64,000 bases of DNA from Halalkalibacter oceani (GTDB lineage: Bacteria; Bacillota; Bacilli; Bacillales; Bacillaceae_D), in assembly GCF_023715705.1 (NCBI RefSeq), contig NZ_JAMBOS010000003.1, forward strand, positions 62,001 through 126,000, written 5' to 3'. A program made the position numbers and the translations under genes. Position 1 is the first letter of the stretch. Each line of letters begins with the position of its first letter. Below are positions 62,755 through 64,000 of this stretch, piece after piece. The notes under the pieces are model-generated. The model did no database searches, was not told where the DNA came from, and saw nothing but the letters and a program-made list of their open reading frames with translations.

Positions 62755-64000
62755 TTGGCAACTTTTTATGAATTTGGCTTGGACCATCAAGTGGTGAGAG
62801 CCGTAACAGAAATGGGCTTTTCAGAAGCCACCCCTATTCAAACAGCGACGATACCAACAGCCTTGGAAGGTAAGGACATCATTGGACAGGCGCAAACGGG
62901 AACAGGAAAGACCGGTGCGTTTGGCGTGCCGTTAATTAATCGGATAAAGACGGAAGAGGATCATGTCCAGGCGTTAATTCTTGCGCCGACAAGAGAGCTG
63001 GCCAATCAGGTTTCAGAATCGCTGATTGCCTTTGGGAAATATAAGGGCGTCCGCACGGTCGTAGTTTACGGCGGACAGGATATGCGTAAGCAAATTCGCG
63101 ACTTGAAGCGGAAGCCTCATGTGATCGTCGCCACACCTGGGCGTTTGATGGATCATATGCGCCGTAAGACGATCCGCCTTCAGGAAGTGGAGACAGTCGT
63201 TCTGGATGAAGCGGATGAAATGTTAAATATGGGTTTCATCGAAGATATTGAGACAATTTTGAAAGAGGTGCCGACTGAGCGCCAAACATTATTGTTCTCC
63301 GCGACAATGCCGAAGCGAATTGAAAAGCTGGCGCAAACCTTTATGAAGGAACCTGAGCTTATTGCGGTCAAAGCAAAAGAAGTAACAATGGAAAACATTG
63401 AGCAGCAATATATTGAGCTTGCGGAGCGTGACAAGTTTGATGCGTTATGCCGGTTAATTGACATTCACACGCCGGAACTGGCGATCGTATTTGGCCGGAC
63501 GAAGCGTCGGGTTGATGAACTGGCAGAAGCACTCGCAAAACGCGGCTATCGTGCGGAAGGAATTCACGGAGACCTGAATCAGGCGAAGCGTGACAGTGTG
63601 CTGCGCAAATTTAAGAACGGATTGATTGATGTTCTTGTCGCTACCGATGTGGCGGCGCGCGGACTCGACATTAGCGGAGTGACGCATGTCTATAACTTCG
63701 ATTTGCCGCAGGACCCGGAAAGCTACGTCCACCGGATTGGACGGACAGGACGTGCCGGGAAATCCGGTGTGGCGGTAACCTTTGCGACACCGCGTGAAAA
63801 GGATCATGTTAAAGCGATTGAACGTTTATCGAAGAAGAAAATGACAAAGCGTGAAATGCCGTCTTTTGAGGAAGCAATTGAAGGCCAGCAGCAGCTTGCG
63901 CTTAGCCAGCTTCGCTCATTGATTGCAGATGGAGGAGCTGACGCCTACCGTCAAGCGGCCAAGGAGCTTCTGCAGGAATCGGATGCAGCAACAGCGCTTG
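62755..64000 (+). CDS. cshA: DEAD-box RNA helicase CshA-like, 3' end missing
   Basis: About 415 codons are visible; the frame continues past the right edge. It starts at TTG 62755 with AAAGGAGA upstream. All helicase motifs are present: Q motif GFSEATPIQ, Walker [31 protein letters not shown] ([14 protein letters not shown]), [38 protein letters not shown] and [10 protein letters not shown]. It is close to CshA of Bacillus, which unwinds RNA in ribosome assembly and the RNA degradosome, especially in the cold. Confidence 0.95.
   Translation, partial: MATFYEFGLDHQVVRAVTEMGFSEATPIQTATIPTALEGKDIIGQAQTGTGKTGAFGVPLINRIKTEEDHVQALILAPTRELANQVSESLIAFGKYKGVRTVVVYGGQDMRKQIRDLKRKPHVIVATPGRLMDHMRRKTIRLQEVETVVLDEADEMLNMGFIEDIETILKEVPTERQTLLFSATMPKRIEKLAQTFMKEPELIAVKAKEVTMENIEQQYIELAERDKFDALCRLIDIHTPELAIVFGRTKRRVDELAEALAKRGYRAEGIHGDLNQAKRDSVLRKFKNGLIDVLVATDVAARGLDISGVTHVYNFDLPQDPESYVHRIGRTGRAGKSGVAVTFATPREKDHVKAIERLSKKKMTKREMPSFEEAIEGQQQLALSQLRSLIADGGADAYRQAAKELLQESDAATAL

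Overview
The window looks like chromosomal DNA of a low-to-moderate GC Firmicute of the family Bacillaceae. The evidence is strong AAGGAGG-type ribosome binding sites with many TTG and GTG starts, TnrA/GlnR boxes, CcpA-type cre boxes, a guanidine-I (ykkC) riboswitch in front of a YkkC/YkkD pair, an S-layer-homology protein, and a Bacillus-type CshA helicase. Secreted lipoproteins carry long acidic linkers behind the lipid-anchored Cys, which would fit a salt- or alkali-tolerant species; that is inference. No tRNA, rRNA, CRISPR array, transposase or phage gene was found.

Layout. (1) 1-9.8 kb is a urea island: ureABCEFGD on the minus strand diverges from the urea ABC transporter urtABCDE on the plus strand. 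The shared 271-bp gap holds two perfect TnrA/GlnR boxes, each the same distance from a candidate -10 element. (2) 10-18.9 kb holds a luciferase-like flavin monooxygenase, then a LacI-type repressor divergent from a catabolic operon: TRAP transporter (P, Q, M), three cyclase/kynurenine-formamidase-family proteins and an SDR dehydrogenase. Two of the three cyclase-family proteins have lost all metal ligands in the same way. (3) 18.9-26.9 kb is one giant secreted SLH protein (2670 aa) built from duplicated modules. (4) 27.4-32.7 kb is an ECF-type sigma factor with a membrane protein and an ABC-2-like exporter, a sigY/yxl-like layout, followed by a small membrane-anchored protein. (5) 32.8-40 kb is a hexuronate operon: GntR regulator, TRAP transporter, uxaC, uxuA and an SDR-type uxuB. 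(6) 40-44.4 kb has a small membrane protein with an XRE regulator, then a tripartite tricarboxylate transporter tctCBA under two cre boxes. (7) 44.5-53 kb contains a two-component system, a hydroxyacid dehydrogenase, 3-methyladenine glycosylase, a DUF3817 protein, a TPR protein and an rRNA methyltransferase. (8) 53-64 kb contains the guanidine riboswitch with its SMR exporter pair, topB, a cre-controlled dehydrogenase/SDR/cupin cluster, a FAD-Rieske oxidoreductase, an alpha-glucosidase and the start of cshA.

The common theme is nitrogen and organic-acid scavenging. Urea is taken up and hydrolysed under nitrogen control, guanidinium is exported, and three high-affinity solute-binding-protein systems (two TRAP, one TTT) feed carboxylate catabolism under local repressors and carbon catabolite control.

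Two families of dispersed palindromic repeats lie between genes. Family 1 has copies at about 0.9, 44.5, 53.0 and 57.5 kb. Family 2 has copies at about 47.7 and 59.1 kb in opposite orientations. Both show base changes that preserve hairpins, and one family-1 copy sits inside the urease operon.
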